Assembly (NCBI GenBank): GCA_009760855.2
Contig: WPIO01000108.1
Span: 874,001-905,000 of the forward strand
Reading direction: 5' to 3'
DNA length: 31,000 nt
From: Cristatella mucedo
Lineage: Eukaryota > Bryozoa > Phylactolaemata > Cristatellidae
Part shown: piece after piece, positions 9,735 through 21,800 of the stretch
How the letters are laid out: each line of letters begins with the position of its first letter
Position numbering within the stretch: position 1 is the first letter of the stretch
The notes under the pieces: generated by a model
The model's database searches: none
Seen by the model: only the letters and a program-made list of their open reading frames with translations
What the model was told of the DNA's origin: nothing
Program-made: the position numbers and the translations under genes

Positions 9735-9965
9735 GATCGTCAAATGCAGGACTCGAGCTCACAACCTGAGTGGTGAAGCAACTCACATCTGGGCTTAGAC
9801 TTAGCGGCTAAACAATTAAGTGATTTAGCAGCTACATTTATATGGCCACCGACAGAAGAGTCTTAAGGCCTATTGTCGCCTCGTGCAGTAGGCAACAGGA
9901 TTGGCCGGATTGCAGGACTCGAACCCACGACCCCAAGGTCGCGTAGAGTGCACCATCAATGTCGA
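9735..9965 (-). mobile_element. tRNA-derived SINE, one copy plus a partial second
   Basis: On the minus strand, GGTTCGAGTCCTGCAATCC (about 9911-9930) is a good box B, preceded by GACCTTGGGGTCGTG. It is followed by the post-tRNA region ending in ACTCTTCTGTCGGTGG and TGCTAAATCA, shared with the SINEs at 17.1 and 18.4 kb. A second box-B-like segment lies at 9743-9765 in the same orientation. Confidence 0.6.
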
Positions 9966-9984
9966 ATGCATGGCAAGCAAGCAA

Positions 9985-10202
9985 GGAGCAGGTGTTGCCG
10001 CCATCAAGTAAGACCGAACGACGGTAGACGTAAAACGGCTCTCCTCTCAGCGAGTCATTGGTGGCTAAATTTTGTGGTGGCTACATTTTGCCCCGCTTGA
10101 ATGCTGCGCAGGTAATCGAATGATCTGGCAATGGAAAATAAGGGGAGCACAACTACGAGCTGCTAGCGGCGTGGGCGTAAGAGGCCGACGTGGCCGTGGC
10201 TT
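9985..10202 (+). repeat. Unnamed repeat family D, copy 2
   Basis: Partner of 5862-6060. It runs directly into the LINE fragment at 10209, so the LINE probably inserted at or near its right end, or the two moved together. Confidence 0.6.
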
Positions 10203-10208
10203 AGGCTT

Positions 10209-10840
10209 TGATGGCTTACTTACATGTGCGATTAGGCGATTGCAGCTCGTGCAAAACTCCGCAGCTAGGCTTGTCTGTCGTGAGCGTCGCAGTTGCCACA
10301 TCACACCACTTCTCGCCGACCTGCACTGGCTGCGAGTCAATCAACGGATTGACTTCAAGGTGTTGTCGCTCACCTTTAGGTCACTTCATCCTTTGGCTCC
10401 AGTCTATCTCTCAAATCTACTCCTCCACCAGGCCAAGCATCGTACCACCCGCTTTTCGTAATCCAACAGTCTACCAACACCTCGTACAAACCTCAAATCC
10501 TTTGGAAACCGTGCATTTAGGTTGTATGCTCCCAAAGCCTGGAACTCCCTCCCGACTTGCGTCAGAACATCCCCTTACCTGACCACATCTAAAAGGAACT
10601 TAAAAACACACCTATTTAGGACACCATTTAGTGGGTCCCTGTGATTCGTCCTTCATAAGCTTATGCATGCTAACCGTGTGCATGTCACCCCTAATCATGT
10701 TATACATGTTTTTCGTTTATCAAGCATGATATTACTCACCATTAAATTGCATTTCCCTATGCAGCAAATGTAAAGCTCCCAGAAAGAGATTGAGTTCTCT
10801 GAGGGCTCTTTATCGAGTGCATTATTAATATTATTATTAT
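10209..10840 (+). mobile_element. CR1/L2-like LINE 3' fragment
   Basis: The C-terminal RT ORF segment is readable in one frame: CAIRRLQL, NSAARLVCRERRSCH, ADLHWLRVNQRIDFKVLS, then a TAA at about 10460 just after TTRFS, and on in the same frame to the SGSL stop at about 10643. The 3' UTR, hairpin (about 10773-10812) and an ATT tract follow. It keeps a Trp codon at the site where the 24.5-26.1 kb copy has TGA. Confidence 0.8.
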
Positions 10841-11020
10841 TGAGTGAGATATCGAAAAATAGCGAGCGTAGCACACTGCACATGTAGTCTTTGTAGCGAC
10901 GTGGAGTTTCAGACGGAGATACATACATAAATTCACGTTTGACAAACGCATGCCTGCACGCGCGAACGGGTGGGCGTTTGTATGTGTTCATGTACGCACA
11001 CAGAAACACACAAACACAGA
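10841..11020 (+). repeat. Unnamed repeat family E, copy 2
   Basis: Partner of 6793-7095, without the internal duplication. It lies about 115 bp downstream of the gene A stop codon on the opposite strand, so the native 3' UTR is either very short or includes this repeat. No AATAAA in gene A orientation was seen between the stop and the repeat. Confidence 0.6.
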
Positions 11021-11134
11021 TGAAATGGAAGGTGAAGTAAAACTTGATGAAGAATTTTCTTCGGCATGGACCATCCGCCGAGTGCATTGGCCCAAAGTGC
11101 TGTCAGCAGGTCAGAAAGTCAGTGGGTCAACAGG

Positions 11135-11360
11135 TCAGCAGGTACCCGATTCGCATTTTTCGCAGACGAAGTAGTAGCTGCCGTAAGAGCATGGGATATT
11201 GTTCCACTGATAGTTTGCGAAATTGTACATTTCCACGCAGAATTCGTTCTGATTGTTGGGTTCTCCAGGGTGCCAATTTGTGTATACTAGGTCTTTTAGT
11301 CCACAGGTCCACTGGTAAGCGTAAGGATAGGCATAGGAGAAGGCACCTATCCAGATGCGA
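11135..11360 (-). CDS. Gene A exon 6: C-terminal half of the CTLD and stop
   Basis: This 226-nt exon encodes 74 full residues plus TGA. It starts RIWIGAF, a classic CTLD WIG segment, and continues through QWTCGL, YTNWHPGEPNN, EFCVEM, YQWNNIPC and YYFVCEK to CESGTC. EPN is the mannose-type ligand and calcium motif. The usual WND is WNN here, one calcium-site change. Core cysteines are present (EFC, IPC, FVC; the fourth is AFC in exon 5). The acceptor is ggcaacag|TCGCATC, which completes the phase-2 codon from exon 5; the upstream frame has a TAA, so an intron is required. A competing acceptor at ttaag|AACTC would give the wrong phase. The exon lacks any ATG and is easily missed. Confidence 0.8.
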
Positions 11361-12286
11361 CTGTTGCCGAGTTCTTAACGTAAAGAAAACCTATGGTAGA
11401 ATATACTTTTCTTCTGCTGCGGTGGGTTAGCAGAACGCGGAGCTTCAGTAGCCAAGTCAATAGACCGGGTATAAAGAACAGACTAACGTTTAGAATGAAA
11501 AGGTCAACCGAGAGAAGTTTTCAGTCTCATATGGCAGTGCACGCGCCAGAAATGCTTAGCCAGTGACCAGTTTACCTGAATTATACGAGTGCTTATTTTA
11601 TTTCTTGAAATCATGAGTACTTAGATGCTTGGCGTTTAGCCTCAATTCATACGTGATCGACCTATAAACCTACTGCTTACACTTGCTGCTACTTATCAGA
11701 ATATTTCGTTTTATAGTAAACATGTAACAATAATGTATAAATCTGTACTATTTTATAGTTAGCACTGTTATTAACGTATAAATGCATACTCTTTTACGAC
11801 ATACACTATATAATCTATCAATCGACATAATTTTGCCGACACATCAGGCTGACCCTTAGAATTCTTAGCTTTGTACACAAAGTAGCCGTAAATTCAAAGG
11901 TATAGCAACATCTCGAAAATGGCAAAGAGATATTATTAAATCAAGTATCAGCACATGTGCATTACACGAGTTTTTTTTGTCGTGCCGGACTGTTTAGGAG
12001 CTGGATGCCGCATCCGTCTCATATGGCTGAGGAATGCTAAGCAGCTAGTGCTTCATAAGGTTGGATCAATCTGAATGGCTCGTAAGGCTACGGTTTCTTT
12101 CTTTAAACAGAATACAAATTTCCTGTCGCTCTTGGTTACAGTGCGTCGCACTCTCCAACTTCTCAGATAAGGATTACATTATTTTCACAAGATATCAGGC
12201 CACAAGTTCAAATGTGCCAATATTGAACACGTCTAAATGAAGGAAACTTCGCAGCCTAAAAGAGATAGGTGATAAGAGAGATAGAT

Positions 12287-12336
<50 letters not shown>

Positions 12337-12835
12337 AGACATAAATTCAAACGCTTAAATATGGGGGTTAAGGGGCACTCAGAGGTCTTGAAGACCAAAA
12401 CCAGAAAGAGCGAGAGAGGGATACGGACTAATTCCGGGATAGGCATAATAAGTAAATATAATACAATGCAATAAATAGGCGTCACTGAGCGCTAAGTGAC
12501 CAACGTTCAGCCTCTCATTGACCCATCAACCTCTAACGTTTGCCACCCTTCCCCGCAACGGGCAACGTCCTATGTGCCGCGACCTATGCAATGCTATCTG
12601 CGTAATTTATGCCGAGAAACAAAAATATGATAAATGGAGTGCAGTAGTAATATTAAGAAATTGTCTGCAGGGATAGCAATTAATTTTCGGAAATATCAAG
12701 CGTCTCCGTCTTCGTCTGAGAACCTTGCGACTTAGGACTCAGTTGGCGATAAAGCGAACCACTTTCCTACGTTTCCGCGTATATTTTAGCTTTCATTAAC
12801 TCGCTCTTCTCAAGCAATATACCTCAATATTTTGT

Positions 12836-12892
<57 letters not shown>

Positions 12893-15800
12893 CATCATAT
12901 TCTCTTTTTATTTTGCGTTACTCTATTTCAGTGCCCAATTGTCGAACATTGCATGCAGAATCGATGTTTTCGGTCACAGATTGGCACTTTCACTGGTAAA
13001 GGCCACATTGCAATAACATGCACGGCTTACTTACGCACGATTAAGTGAATATTACTAATCGAGGGTCCCACAAACTAACTGCTCTCACTGACAGTTGTCG
13101 CGCTGCCATGTTGAGTGACCTTTTGAACGTGTATCAATTCCTGATTCCGTGCTTTTCGGTAAATCTGGTCATCGTTTTTCTTTCAGCAAGCATTACGCCG
13201 CCGGGATAGTTTTCTTACAGTTCTATACACAAGGGAAAACAATTTGTAATTATTAGAATTCTATTTTTATTAATATATGGATAATAATATAAATTTATAG
13301 CTGTTTTAATATACTTTTTAGTTTAAAAAAAATTCTATAACAATTGGTAACTACTTCTAATAATTAAAATTGTATCACTGTTAGAGTGCACCTAAGAATC
13401 GAGGCCAGCAAACTCGAGTGCAGTTGACCCGAGACCGCATAAATCGTAGTCTGTTGATATCTCGTAGTCTGTTGATATCTCTGAAAAAATATCACGCCTA
13501 CAGACCTTAAACAGTACGGAATGAAACAACTATTGCCATTCGAACTGTTCTTTAGAGACCATGTTTTCATTCCGTAATTGAGCAAGTGTATATGCAGTGC
13601 ATTAAGTAGTGCTGCAAAATTAATGGTCACTCATTTGCGATTCCTATTACTCGTGGCCACGTCACGTAGCGTTTCCGTCGCTGTCTGGTCGCATTCGAGA
13701 AGACCCGCGCACGTCTGTGGCGCACAGACAGACTTCCTGTCTGAATGCAAGGTGTTTTGACCAATCCTGCGTTTGATTTATCGCCGTGATATAACCACAT
13801 GGGCTGTTGGCAATTATAGTCATATTTTTCACCGTGGTCAGTTTATGGCCAACTGTGGCCGAGCGGAATTACTCGCGGTGGAGCCGAGTTATGGCGGAGA
13901 CGCTGAATTATGTGTCGATTTATTTTATGTGTCGATTTATTTTATGTGTCGAATTATGAGACGCTGAATTATGTGAATTATGAATTATGCCGGTTTATGG
14001 GAAAAAGATTTATGAGGGCGAGTCGCAGCCGACAGAGGAGCGTCAGTTCGAACGCCGGTGGAATCGCTGTGTTTGGGAGCACTGCGGGCGCCCGCGAGGA
14101 CCTACATCTCTGGGGAAACCGCTCTTCGGTGCAATCGCGTGTTATGGCGTACAGTCACAGTCAGCGAGAACTTTAAGCTGCAAATCTATAAACGCAGCTC
14201 TGCGGAGAAATATTCCATGAATCTCGTCCTGGGACACTCAATCCGATCAAGGAAGCAGACAAGTCTGAAACTCTCTGAAAGGTCTGAGAGAGTAAACGCA
14301 ACCGCAGGTTTCGCTGTACGAACGGGTTTCTGTAGCCCCAGCTCAACCCTTCCGGATTTCGTAGCCTCTCAGCCTAGCTTCTTTTGGCAGGAAAGCACTC
14401 TGGGATTCCGAAGACTTCCACGATACATAGCTCAGAATGGAAAAAACGGTGGTCAAAAATAAGACTAACGGTAAGAATAAATTATAAATTAATGATAATA
14501 AAATTTTAATAAACTGCTTACTATTCTATGGTTGGATTTGTACACACTACGATTTAGGCAGCTTGTGGAGGCAGCAGGTGCGGCAGCAGATGCCGCTGGG
14601 CATGCATGGGCATGCCCGTGCGTGTATCCACACCTTTCACTCAGCTAAGTGCTCGCCAAATCGGAGCGGCTTCCGGTACGTCTGAAGCTAGCGACGGAAT
14701 TTCATCTCACCCAACAAAGAGAAGGAGACAAGCATTCCTGAGATCGGAGGACAGTCGCAGCAGTGAATGATGCTGGAAGTAGCAAAAAACAGCCCAAAAA
14801 AGGCCGAAATGGATTCGCCACAGCCGACAGCAGGAGAGAAGGCATAAATGACTGAACTTTTTTGCAAAAAGCGAGTACTGCAGCCTAAGGCAAAAGCTCT
14901 TGCGATCGACGCTCTACAGTGACCAGGTAACTGATTGTCCTGATAACTAGTTAATAGTCATAATCTGCTAGTGACGATCGCGCCACCGATCGCTTTATAG
15001 CTCGACGAAAAGGTAAGAGCGCTCCCTGCGGAGCGCTCGAGCGCGAGGCGAGTTCCTCTTTTTTATTTACGTACTCGAATATCCTGAGAGCATGGCGACG
15101 AGAAAATTCTGCACGTCCTGACTGTCGACCCGGACCAGGTTGGCGCCGTACGTGCTGTTGCAGAACGCCTCCGCCTGTGGCTGCATCATCGCCGTCGTCG
15201 GGAAATAGTAGCTTCCGACGCATCCCGTTTGATCTACGACGACAAACGATGGACCGAGCTGGAAGGATGGAATCGCTGTCAACCGACGGCTCACTCGGCG
15301 GAGAACCTCGCATGCGTGCCCGGCGAAATTGGCGCCGCTGTCAGCCATTCATGTCCGGGCGCTCTTCTGTACTGCGACACTTCCGGTACGGCAGCAATAT
15401 GTTGCACGTGCGCACCTCGGCGCGCCGAGCTAACTGCTAACCCTCAAGTAACTGGACGCACTCGAAAAGCTCCGGGAAGAGCTAATCGCCGGCCATCGGT
15501 CAAGACTAGAACAGTTCCGAGCGTTCCGCTGGGCCGCGGCGAGCTAGTGCAGAAGCCGACTCATGGCATTGCTTGCTGTGCCTCGCTTTTGATTGGCCGC
15601 CGCTGCTACGGCATCTCTCGCAGCGAGTTGTTGAGCAACAGCGGCCGAACAGAGACTCAGACATTCGAAGCGCAGGTTCTCGAAGGTCACGGTCGTTTGC
15701 CCGTGCTCCATCTTATGACGCAATGAAGACGGTTTGACGGCTAGACGATGCCTGCGACTGGTCGATCGTTCGGTCTTGCCACCATCTTGGCAAAGGAATG

Positions 15801-18800
15801 AAACCATTCTCTTCAGCCACTCCGCCTTAGTTTAGTCTATGGCATGTCTTAGACAGCCACCCCTCCGTATAATTTCTCGTAATGGACAGCCTGCTGCCGC
15901 GAAGCTAGAGGGAATGTGAGAGAGATTAGATTCCCCTAGGGCGCTATACAAGTGGAGACTTTTTATATCGTGTAATTTGTTAAGAAACAGAATAGGATTC
16001 TTGAACGTAACGAAGATGACAATTTGAATGGCAGATACTCCGTAAATAATATTAATAATAATAATACACTTGATAAAGTTCCCTCAGAGAACTATTCTCT
16101 TTTTAGGCGCTTTACATTTGCTGCAAAGGAAACACGATTGAATGGTGAGTGGTATCATTCTTGATAAACAACATGAATAACATGGTTAGGGGTGACATTC
16201 ACAGAGCCGGCATGCAAGTGTCGTTAGTGGCAGCATGCAACCGAGTCAGCAGGCATAAGAACACAAAAGATAGATCGCAGGGACCCACTAAATGCTGTCA
16301 TAAATAGGCGTGTTTTTAATTTCTTTTTAAATGTGGTCAAATCAGGGATTTCGTGACGGAAGTTGAAAGCGTACGAACTAAATGCACGATCTACAAAGGA
16401 TATGAGGTGTGTACGAGCTAAAGGTAGACAGTTAGATTCAGAAAAGCAGGTGGTACGATGCTTATCGTGGTGGGGAATAAATCGTGTATGTATTCTGGAG
16501 CAAAAGAATGAAGGGAACTAAAATCAAAACAATGAAGTCAATGCGTTGCTTGACTGGTCGCCAATGCAGGTCGGCGAGAAGTTGCCTAACGTGGCAACTG
16601 CGACACTCACGACAGACAAGCCTAGCTGCAGAAGTTTGCACCAGCTGTAAGAGCCTGATTGCACATGCCGGCAGGCCAGAAATCAGTACGGCGCTGCATT
16701 TCCGGTTTAAAGGTAAAATTTCAGCGAAACTTTGTGAAGGTCCAGCACTCAAAGTAAATATTTTGCGACACCGGCGTATTAGTTTTATTAGCCAGAATTG
16801 TGATTTTATTCTTAAGATGGATGCTTTTTTCATCGAGCGCAAATACGCTACTTTTTTTGCTTCGCTATTGGTATTGTCAAAATTAATTAATGCATTTTTA
16901 AATAAGACTTTTAGCTCAAATACATTTTCGCGATAATTATCTCTGTCGCGCGAATTTTTAGTTCTGCACGAGGTATTCTTCTTCCGACAGTTTATCTCGA
17001 ACGGGAAACGGCAGCGGCTGCAATGGCTACTAGCGTAAGTAGATATGGTGAGACGCAATGGCTTACTAGGTAAGGCGATTGCTTTTCACGACCGCGGCCC
17101 CCGAGGTCGCGGGTTCGAATCCTGCGGTGGTGGGCGATCCTTTATCGCCACTGCAAGCGGCGGCGAGAGACGTAAAGGGCTCTTCTGTCGCTAATAAAAA
17201 AGGGGCTGCTAAATCAGGTAGCATTTCCTTTTAGTGTAAAGACACCGCTGACACGACTCGTTGCTTTACGGGGGAAGGAGGAGCACGGGAGAGTAAAAAA
17301 GAAGAGTAAAGGGCAAGAGGAGGAGGAGGAGGAGGAGGAGGAGGCGGCGGCGGTGGATGAGAAGGAGAAAAGTGAAAATCCTCGTCGCTGTGCGCCGCGA
17401 GGAGAAGAACGAGAGGGTCAACGAGAATGAGTCCACGAGGAGGAGAAGCTGAAGTTCGAAGAGCAGGATAAGATGCAGGAAAAGAGGGAGGCGCAGAAAG
17501 AGCAGTTGAAAATTGGTAGAGCAAGGTGAAGGCGAAGAGGAAGAGAAAGAGGAGAAAATTAAATGGAAAGGGAAATGGTAAAGGGAAGCGAAGGATAAGA
17601 AAGATAACGAGCAGGAGAATAACAAGAGGGGGAGACAGAGAATGAGTCCGAGTTTTGGAGCAGAAGCACACTTGACTCTAAGTGGAGGCTCGGAGCGTGC
17701 GTACGCACGTGCACCCGAGCGAGCGCCGTAGTTTCCGGTGCCGCCGACTCGTACGGCCGACGTGCGAACTACGACGCGCTCGCGACGTACTGCTCCCCAT
17801 CTTGTAGTAGCTCGTCCAGTTGGCATCCGAGTCGCTCACGCTCAGAGCGGTTGGCGCGGCCGCAGCGACGTAGACGGTGCACAGGGAGAGAGCGACGTTG
17901 TGCGCAAAGAGCTGGCAGCTCGCTCCGAGCGCCTGCTGCTGCTGCTCGCAGAGCTGCTGGCAACGTCTCGGGTCCACGACGCCGCCGACGACGACGGTCG
18001 CAGCAGCGCCGTTGAGCGCACAGACGTAAAGCCCTGGAATCTGCCGATATGTGCCATCAACTGAAAGCAAAAATTGCTACAGTTCAACAGAACCGTCTTA
18101 GATGATGCGTGCTCGTTATCACTGATAGCAACGGTGGCGACGGCAACACACTATTTGTGCCTAATCGCTCGGCGGGCTCGGCATCAGACGCCCTCGAATT
18201 GTTTCTGCCTAAATTGCGGGTAGGTTGTATTTGCCCGACGGTCGGACTCCGAGGTACTCGCCGTTTTTTGTTCCTCCTCGCGTAAAATAATATTTTAGAT
18301 CATAATTAAATATATTTACTCTTTTAAATTATAATACCATATACATTAAATTAGTTTTAATACTATATTTACGATAAGGCGGTTGCTTTCACGACTTAAG
18401 TCGTGAGTTCGATTCCTGCGGTGGGCGATCCTTTATCGCCACTGCCAGTGGTGGTGATAACCGTAAAGGCTCTTCTGTCGCTATACAAAAAGAGGCTGTT
18501 AAATCAGCTAGGATTTATTTATTATTATTTTATTACAAACTAACGCCAATAGTAATTGCTCTTTTAAATAAAGAACTAATCACAAAAATAATTATTTTTT
18601 ATTATCTTAATCAGTTATAATCACCATGATGTGTACTTTATTATTATTACTATTATCCTGTCATTTTGGTTTATTATAATAAAATATATAATGCACAAAT
18701 ATTATAACATTCGTAACATTAAATTTTGTTCTTTCTGCGCCCGGCGCTAATGCCGACGCCATCAAAAGTCGCCGTTAAAAAGCGGCCGCAAATGGTTCGG

Positions 18801-21800
18801 CCGTCGCACAAGTGCAGCAACTCGTCAAGCTCAGTCGTGTGATTATTGCTCATGGCAAGTTCAAGGCCGCTATCCACGCTTATTTAGTGCTAAGCGACCC
18901 CGCTTCTACCAAAGCAGGGTACAAGCCGCAGGCGCGGACGTGCCACAGAGCGAGGCACTCAATCGCTCACTAACCTGGCCTTACGAGGTACGCTAGAGAC
19001 CAGTTCGTATCCGTGGCGTCCACGGGCAGATAGTCACCGGTGTAATTCCCTGTAAAAGCCGTGCACGTTGCCGTCGCGTCGTTGAACTGGAAAGCGTAGC
19101 AGGAATCCAACAGCGATTCGCAGAAGATTCGGCACAAGCTGGCCGTGGCCGCCCACGGGCCAAGCGTATAGTGGCGGGATCCGTTGATCACAGGCGCCGC
19201 TCTGAGGGCTCCTGGTACGATGCGATATTGGTTGCTGCTGCTGCTGAGCAGCGATGACACTGCAATGGAAGATTTCTAGTTAGTAAATTTGAGTCACTGT
19301 TCGAGGGGGAGGTGTAGCAACTGCTGACAGCGAACAGAGACAGCATCAACGCTTCCGCTTAGTCAAAGGATGCAAAGAAGCGTATTGCAGGGCTGAACTG
19401 TGCACTAACGCTGACAAAGCTAGCCGGAAGTGTACGAGTTTCGCAACAGAAATTCCACGGCAGGTGCTAGCAAAGGCGAGAGTTCTGGAGGCACAACAAA
19501 GCATGGGTTAATGTGAACGAATATATCAAGTGAATTATTGCTTTAACGTCCTTTAATATACCGCCAATCGAATATAATTTGACTTTTGAAATCAATTGAA
19601 ACTAGTTACTCACATATCACTGGAAAAAAATTTGCGTAGGAAAATCTGCAATTCTCCACAAATCCTTAAATTGCATTGCAAATTATGAGTATTTAATATA
19701 TAATTAAAATTAAAAAAAAATATGTTGAGCTTCTCTTCTGGAGCATAGAAGAGCTTAATCAACTTCCTCGGCAAATCAAGTGCGACTCAGAAACCAGAAG
19801 TATTATGTCCTAAAATCGACCCATTTATCTATTCTCCTGGCGAATCTGCACGTGATGTAGAGGTCATGCTCCAAAGTGGTCTGTCACAAGACGAACACAT
19901 AATCACCACCTTTATGTCTTCCTACTTCCAGCAGCATAAAATTGTTCAAATTCAGGCGTGCTTAAACAGGGTTAGTATGTTCAAATTTTTCTACGCATTG
20001 GTAACATTCGGCCTCAATTTCTCTAAATCACTGCTCGCTGGTCTTCCGACGCATTCAATCTGGTGCTTACAGATAGTGCTGAACTCTGCAGCTACGTCTT
20101 CCTGTCGTGAGCTTCGTAGCTGCCACTTCACTTTAGTTCTCACCGAAAAACTGGCTTCCATCAAGAAACAGATCAAATTCAAAGTTTTTCTCACTTACTT
20201 TTAGTTCCCTTCATTCTTTAGCTCCAGCCTACCGATGGTAAAAATCGCTGGTCGGACTCAAATCGTTTCGCTGTACCTCGTACGAACCTCAAAACCTTTG
20301 GAGACCATGCCTTTTAGTTCACATGCTTCCAAGACCAGGACCTCACTCCCGAGTGACGTCACGACATCCACGGACACAGCGTTATTCAATGAAAAGCTTA
20401 AAAATATATTCGCATGAAAGTTCATCGCATAATTGATAACAATCGGCTAGTCCCCATAAAGGCCCAGCCAATTAACTGGAAGCGAGTAAATCCCCGCAAA
20501 AAGGACGAAATCGGCGAATAAGATTCACATAATCATTTTGGTATGTCTTCTCCAAGTGTCTTAGCATCTTCAGGTCATCTGATCTCCAAGTTCCTCCTGT
20601 ACGTTAGGAAGTATAAAACCCGTTTAATGCAAGAAATTCTTTTTGAGTTTTCAATACAATGCAATACAATATTCGTTATTTATAAGTACATTTTTCAATT
20701 TAAAAAAAAACGCGACAAAAATTAGTTTTTTTTGGGGTCCGGGACGGATTAATGGCTTTTCAATTCGTTTCAATGGGGAACTTGAGTTACAAACTCCGGC
20801 ACGAAACGAACTTAACTTGTAAACTAAGGTACCGCTATATTGCAAATCTTTTAAAGAACATCAAATAAGCAATTGTTTAAGGTCATTGTCGCCTCATCCT
20901 TCACTTATCGCAACACTTTAAGATCCACTGCCTGGCTTGCTCCGCTCGCCCGCACCGGACTACTACATAAAGTCATTGCTTGCCCAGTCACGTGCCCAGT
21001 CACGTGCCCAATCACGTGCCCAGTCACGTGCTCTCACACTTCCCTGTCGCCTGCTTTTGCACCTGGTGCACCTTAGCATACAATCTTCGTACCGCCCCTT
21101 ACATTTTATCATAAAATCTTCTTCTCGTGAGCAAGCCATCACTTGCTCTTGCAGAGAAAGTCTGGAAATAGCTTTCGATGACGGTCACAACTCGCAACAA
21201 CCGTTCATTATAGCATATTGAAATTGCCTAGAAAGAAATTAAAATCTCCGAGGGCACCGTTCAACTAACTGCATTATGATTACTCAGAATGTCTTAACTT
21301 AAGACGCATCCGTTGCTGACATTTTGTCCTTCGCCCCAGTGAAGTATTCTATTTTTGCCGCGCACTTTGCTTGGGACGACTGAGCACGAATCAGCAAAAG
21401 CTGCTGTTTGCTGCTCAGTGGACTCGCTGTCACTAGACAGGCGGTTGTACAAACCCATGATGGCCAGGGTAGCTTTATCTTGCTAGTGCAACTATTCCTG
21501 TGCAGCGATACTTCAATTTCAATGTGTAATTTTATTACCGTGCATGTCATTCACCTTTGAATATTCACTCGTGCAGTTATTTGTAAAGCGTCCACATTTA
21601 GAGCACAGCTCTTACGCAGACCCACAATGCCAAGGCCACAACTTGGCCCCTCCGTACCTAGCTGAGCTGCTGCACTAGTTTCAGCTTGATTGTTCCCCCA
21701 GGTCCTGCATGGACAATAGATTAGCTTTTCCATTCCTCTTCTTAAAGACCGTTGGCGACAGATGCTTTAGCTCTGCAGAGCCTACACTGTGGAATTCACT

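Noticed and set aside
12195-12485. ORF with Ser-Leu repeats
   Set aside because: It is a translation of the (GA)n microsatellite.
16462-17058. 198-codon minus-strand ORF
   Set aside because: Its C-terminal part is LINE reverse transcriptase remnant and the N-terminal part is Lys/Arg/Ser-rich chance sequence. It is not a separate gene.
17047-17120. Functional tRNA genes at box A/B sites (17.06, 18.4, 22.9 and 26.5 kb)
   Set aside because: No complete cloverleaf with paired acceptor stem was seen. The shared non-tRNA bodies and tails identify them as SINEs.
17231-17826. Two long Leu/Phe/Ser/Pro-rich minus-strand ORFs
   Set aside because: They translate the polypyrimidine complement of a low-complexity polypurine tract.
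20983-21030. CRISPR-like array of short repeats
   Set aside because: Units are directly adjacent with no spacers, and the context is a eukaryotic intron.
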